Below are positions 6,883-9,033 of a stretch of DNA of 9,033 nucleotides, piece after piece. The position numbers were made by a program, and so were the translations under genes. Source of the DNA: a candidate division CSSED10-310 bacterium (GTDB lineage Bacteria > CSSED10-310 > JAFGJC01); NCBI GenBank assembly GCA_016929305.1, contig JAFGJC010000442.1, positions 1 to 9,033 on the forward strand, in the 5' to 3' direction. Position 1 is the stretch's first letter. Every line of letters begins with the position of its first letter. Under the pieces are notes generated by a model. That model made no database searches, was not told the origin of the DNA, and saw only the letters and a program-made list of their open reading frames with translations.

Positions 6883-7527
6883 TTACACTGGTTCCATGAT
6901 AATGTGAACCGTAATGTTCGGGTTAAACCATGATATTGAAAAATCCTTAACAGTGTTGGCAAATCCCAGCGCTGCAACTTTCAGCCGGAAAAACTGGATC
7001 TGATCTTCCTCAATATCCGAAACCATAAATGTGGCATATCCATCATACCCTGTTACTTGTGTCCCCAAATAAGTATATAAATCATAAGACCGTGATTCTT
7101 TGCGATACAGATCGACCCGTGCGTTAGCTATCCCGATATCTGAATCATTAGTAATCCAGACGGTAATTTCCGGAGTTACGGAATCCGGTATACGCGTCAT
7201 ATCAAAATCAAGTTCAACTGATTTATCTCTAATCACATCGGCATATCGAGTGATAGCCTGATAATTGGGGTGATATACAGAGACTTCATTAGGACCCCAT
7301 CTCGCATCAGTGATTCTATAATTTCCGGAACTGTCTGATATCGTAGAAATGGCGTATTCGTTTTTCATTGACTTGGCGGTTACGATGGCATCGGGGATCG
7401 GTTCGGAAGTCTCTTCATCCGTCAACTGACCTTTAATATCACCTGTCCATTGCCGATCACAGGCAGCCAGTGACAGACAGAGAAGGAAACAAAATAAAAA
7501 CCGAAAAGAATGCTTGGGCAAACTCAT
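6883..7527 (-). CDS. lipoprotein with carboxypeptidase-regulatory-like (beta-sandwich) domains, 214 aa
   Basis: A membrane-anchored envelope protein of unknown role. The N-terminus has a basic start, a hydrophobic FLFCFLLCLSL core and the lipobox LAAC, with lipidation expected at Cys23. Asp24 follows; in Escherichia coli Asp at this position keeps lipoproteins in the inner membrane, but that rule may not hold here. Residues about 30-112 fit a carboxypeptidase regulatory-like domain: GDIKGQLTDEETSEPIPDA, then T-A, Y-x-x-x-T-I-S-D-x-x-G-N-Y-R-I. Residues about 118-214 look like a second, divergent beta-sandwich with GIANARVDLY and TGYDGYATF. There is no enzyme domain. AAAGGG lies 8 nt before the ATG and a good promoter lies upstream. 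Such domains usually act in protein-protein contact or carbohydrate binding. A specific function cannot be given. Confidence 0.8.
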   Translation of the reverse strand: MSLPKHSFRFLFCFLLCLSLAACDRQWTGDIKGQLTDEETSEPIPDAIVTAKSMKNEYAISTISDSSGNYRITDARWGPNEVSVYHPNYQAITRYADVIRDKSVELDFDMTRIPDSVTPEITVWITNDSDIGIANARVDLYRKESRSYDLYTYLGTQVTGYDGYATFMVSDIEEDQIQFFRLKVAALGFANTVKDFSISWFNPNITVHIIMEPV

Positions 7528-7553
7528 GTGCAGAACCCTTTCATCAGTCTGGT

Positions 7554-7583
7554 ATCCTAGAAGGGGTCTTGTTTCCGTGTCAA
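7554..7583 (-). promoter_or_regulatory. sigma-70-type promoter for the lipoprotein / threonine aldolase operon
   Basis: On the minus strand a perfect TTGACA (7583-7578) is followed after 18 nt by TAGGAT (7559-7554), a four-of-six match to the -10 consensus. Transcription would start near 7547, giving a leader of about 20 nt that carries AAAGGG (7541-7536) ahead of the ATG at 7527. Position and spacing fit a housekeeping promoter well. Confidence 0.6.
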
Positions 7584-7597
7584 GTAAATGATAGATT
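7569..7597 (+). promoter_or_regulatory. weak candidate promoter for the purine nucleoside phosphorylase gene
   Basis: TTGTTT (7569-7574) and TAGATT (7592-7597) are 17 nt apart on the plus strand. The -35 match is poor. If used, transcription would begin at or next to the ATG at 7605, so the message would be leaderless or the start would be the ATG at 7611. It overlaps the minus-strand promoter, so the two could compete. Confidence 0.25.
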
Positions 7598-7604
7598 TTG
7601 GATC

Positions 7605-8438
7605 ATGAACATGTTGAAATATAGAGATAATTTAGACAGAGCCATTGATTATTTGAAGCAGCGAATACCCTTTCAACTTGACTGGTGCGTTATATTGGGC
7701 TCCGGTTTAGGAGGTTTGGCAGAATATCTCGCGGAACCTCTATTTCGTTTTTCTTATGCGACCTTACCAGGATTTTTACGCACTACCGTCACGGGACATA
7801 CTGGCGAACTCGCGGTTGGACATATCGGGAAAACCGGGATTGCCGTAATGGAAGGCCGATTTCATCTTTATGAAGGTCACTCAGCACAAACTGTCGTTCT
7901 TCCGGTGAGGGTTATGATGGGTTTGGGTGTTCGGTCTTTTTTCATTACAAATGCAGCGGGAGGAATCCGAAAAGATCTGATACCCGGTGATCTTATGATG
8001 ATTTCTGATCATTTAAACCTGATGGGCATTAATCCGCTTACCGGAGAAAATCTGGAAGATTACGGACCTCGATTTCCTGCGATGTCCAATGCATATGACG
8101 CAGCATACAGTGAGGAGTTCCAATTGTTGGCGGAAAAATCAGAACTAACGCTCAAATCGGGTATATATGCTGGTTTGCCAGGTCCCAGTTACGAGACGCC
8201 CGCAGAAATAGCCATGCTGAAAGCAATCGGTGCTGATGCTGTGGGTATGAGTACTGTTCCCGAGGTAATTGCGCTTAGGCATGGCGGCTGCCGTGTTATA
8301 GCCGTTAGTTTGATTACAAACAGTACAGCATCACCAGAACCACCGACACATCAAGAAGTTGTGGACATGGCCAACAAAAGAAAAAAAGAACTGCACTCGC
8401 TGATCATTAAATTAATACGTCATGACGGAAAGGAGTAA
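7605..8438 (+). CDS. punA: type I (trimeric-class) purine nucleoside phosphorylase, 277 aa
   Basis: Cytoplasmic purine salvage enzyme that splits inosine and guanosine with phosphate into base and ribose-1-phosphate. Numbering from the ATG at 7605, the phosphate site GSGLG is at 32-36, TGHTG with His65 and EGRFHLYEGH with Arg85, His87 and Tyr89 follow, then NAAGG (116-120), LPGPSYETPAE (191-201) with Glu197, GADAVGMSTVPEVI (209-222) and ITN with Asn239. Asparagine at this last site is typical of enzymes preferring 6-oxopurines; methylthioadenosine phosphorylases have aspartate there. The segment after Asn239 seems about two residues shorter than in common homologues. The frame remains open back to 7470, but that part runs inside the lipoprotein gene on the other strand. 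The start is 7605 or 7611. Neither has a strong Shine-Dalgarno, only TGGA at 7599-7602. A small DUF3006-like gene follows and is translationally coupled. Confidence 0.93.
   Translation: MNMLKYRDNLDRAIDYLKQRIPFQLDWCVILGSGLGGLAEYLAEPLFRFSYATLPGFLRTTVTGHTGELAVGHIGKTGIAVMEGRFHLYEGHSAQTVVLPVRVMMGLGVRSFFITNAAGGIRKDLIPGDLMMISDHLNLMGINPLTGENLEDYGPRFPAMSNAYDAAYSEEFQLLAEKSELTLKSGIYAGLPGPSYETPAEIAMLKAIGADAVGMSTVPEVIALRHGGCRVIAVSLITNSTASPEPPTHQEVVDMANKRKKELHSLIIKLIRHDGKE
8430..8435 (+). promoter_or_regulatory. ribosome-binding site of the DUF3006-like gene, inside the end of the phosphorylase gene
   Basis: AAGGAG at 8430-8435 is made of the last two sense codons (Lys, Glu) of the phosphorylase gene and stands 7 nt before the ATG at 8443. 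It supports coupled translation and favours this start over the ATG at 8422, which lies inside the upstream gene without such a site. Confidence 0.75.
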
Positions 8439-8442
8439 ATTA

Positions 8443-8664
8443 ATGAGATCTGGAATTTCCACCGGAATCATCGAAAAAATAGAAAAAAATCTGGTGGTTT
8501 TAGAACTTGAAGCGGGTAATCGAATCACGGTACCTGTTAGTCTCTTCCCGGAAAATATTCACGAAGGTTCGGTTGTTAAAATATCTTTTCAGCTTGATCC
8601 CGCAGCGGAAAAAACTGCTCGCAGCCGCATCGAAAATCTTCAAAAAAGACTTCAAAACGGTTGA
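8443..8664 (+). CDS. small DUF3006-like protein (73 aa)
   Basis: A small soluble protein of unknown function. It resembles DUF3006 proteins: an opening strand STGIIEKIEKNLVVLELE (a G-x-I-x-x-I-E start), then ITVPVSLFPENIHEGSVVKI (the V-P-x-x-L-x-P-E-x-x-x-E-G-x-V core), and a charged C-terminal helix from about residue 50 to the end. DUF3006 proteins are often encoded next to secreted or DNA-related hydrolases, but here it follows purine nucleoside phosphorylase by 4 nt and is almost certainly in its operon. The sequence gives no catalytic residues, signal peptide or membrane segment. Its stop at 8662-8664 is 2 nt from the stop of the convergent kinase gene. The assignment comes from pattern memory and is fairly good for this length. 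Confidence 0.78.
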   Translation: MRSGISTGIIEKIEKNLVVLELEAGNRITVPVSLFPENIHEGSVVKISFQLDPAAEKTARSRIENLQKRLQNG

Positions 8665-8666
8665 TA

Positions 8667-9033
8667 TCAGTCAGATGATTCAGGTTCGGAAACCGGGCGT
8701 CCGAATTTCAGATCGAGTGTTCTGTCCGGATCATAGTGAATAGGTATTGTTATATTAACAGCAGTTCCGGATAACACAGCCGGATCAAACTCAATGAAAC
8801 CGTTATGAAGCAATACAAGTTTTCGTGAGATGGCCAACCCCAGGCCAGTACCTTCTCTTCGAGTGGTAAAAAACGGTTTAAAAACATCTTCCATCTGGTT
8901 TTTAGGAATACCGCAACCGCTGTCTTCAATACGGATAGAAAGCCCGGCATCTTCCTCCCCACCGGATCGCGTTTGATCAACTCGGAAAACGCGAATCTTC
9001 ACTGTTCCCTCATCTGAGATCGCTTGAACGGCA
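8667..9033 (-). CDS. sensor histidine kinase, C-terminal ATPase part (partial)
   Basis: The last 121 residues of a kinase that continues past position 9033. The edge begins with AVQAIS, the end of an N-box of the form N-A-x-Q-A, with the asparagine just outside the window. Then come the G1 box DSGCG (local 37-41), F-box FKPFF (51-55) and G2 box GTGLG (61-65), followed by the final strands NITIPI and a 22-residue tail. This is a complete HATPase_c C-terminus, so the protein should bind ATP and autophosphorylate a histidine upstream of the window. The N-box and GTGLGLAIS form are common in NtrB-like and PAS-linked kinases. No receiver domain follows the ATPase, and the partner regulator and sensor region are not visible. 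A GTG at 9002 is internal, not the start. Confidence 0.88.
   Translation of the reverse strand, partial: AVQAISDEGTVKIRVFRVDQTRSGGEEDAGLSIRIEDSGCGIPKNQMEDVFKPFFTTRREGTGLGLAISRKLVLLHNGFIEFDPAVLSGTAVNITIPIHYDPDRTLDLKFGRPVSEPESSD

Noticed and set aside
6867..6977. N-terminal extension of the threonine aldolase, overlapping the lipoprotein gene
   Set aside because: MIDLRSDTVT is the standard family start; the 37 extra residues lie over the end of another gene and have no family similarity.
7470..7604. Extension of the phosphorylase frame into the lipoprotein gene
   Set aside because: It covers the opposite-strand lipoprotein start and promoter, and the family homology begins only after about 7611.
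8422..8442. Upstream ATG for the DUF3006-like gene
   Set aside because: It lies inside the phosphorylase gene without its own Shine-Dalgarno; AAGGAG is spaced correctly for the ATG at 8443.
1..9033. Search for mobile elements, CRISPR repeats, tRNA genes and defence modules
   Set aside because: No repeated spacers, transposase or integrase motifs, tRNA-like cloverleaf or defence-type domains were seen; the genes look like ordinary chromosomal content.

Overview
The window looks like ordinary chromosomal DNA from an uncultured, moderately AT-leaning bacterium with a Gram-negative type of envelope. The evidence is a lipobox lipoprotein, a secreted beta-helix protein with a Thr/Pro linker, and a type IV ABC exporter. 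I cannot name the phylum. The beta-helix ending in a D-x-GYHY block, then a PT-rich linker and a short C-terminal domain, reminds me of proteins from poorly cultured candidate phyla, but that is recollection and not a search result. No transposase, integrase, CRISPR array, tRNA or rRNA is visible.

Layout. (1) Positions 1-81, minus: first 27 codons of an ECF-type sigma factor, cut by the window edge. (2) 223-2415 and 2416-4185, minus: two adjacent genes (stop TAA directly followed by ATG) encoding both halves of a heterodimeric ABC exporter of the BmrC/BmrD (YheI/YheH) kind. The 589-aa half carries the altered Walker A and Walker B, and the 730-aa half has a large extracytoplasmic insertion between TM1 and TM2. 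(3) 4186-4390: divergent intergenic region with an inverted repeat. (4) 4391-5776, plus: secreted right-handed beta-helix protein with a C-terminal accessory domain, followed by a possible bidirectional terminator. (5) 5835-6866 and 6883-7527, minus: a threonine aldolase behind a two-domain lipoprotein, probably one transcript from a promoter at 7554-7583. (6) 7605-8438 and 8443-8664, plus: type I purine nucleoside phosphorylase and a small DUF3006-like protein, coupled by a ribosome-binding site inside the end of the first gene. (7) 8667-9033, minus: C-terminal ATPase part of a sensor histidine kinase, cut by the right edge and converging on the DUF3006-like gene with only 2 nt between stop codons.

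Functionally the window mixes export (ABC pair), cell surface (beta-helix protein, lipoprotein), central metabolism (threonine aldolase, purine salvage) and regulation (sigma factor, histidine kinase). I see no convincing evidence for a new multi-gene system. The most interesting points are the asymmetric ABC pair with its insertion and unusual Walker A, the C-terminal domain of the beta-helix protein, and a possible short leader ORF ahead of the sigma factor gene.
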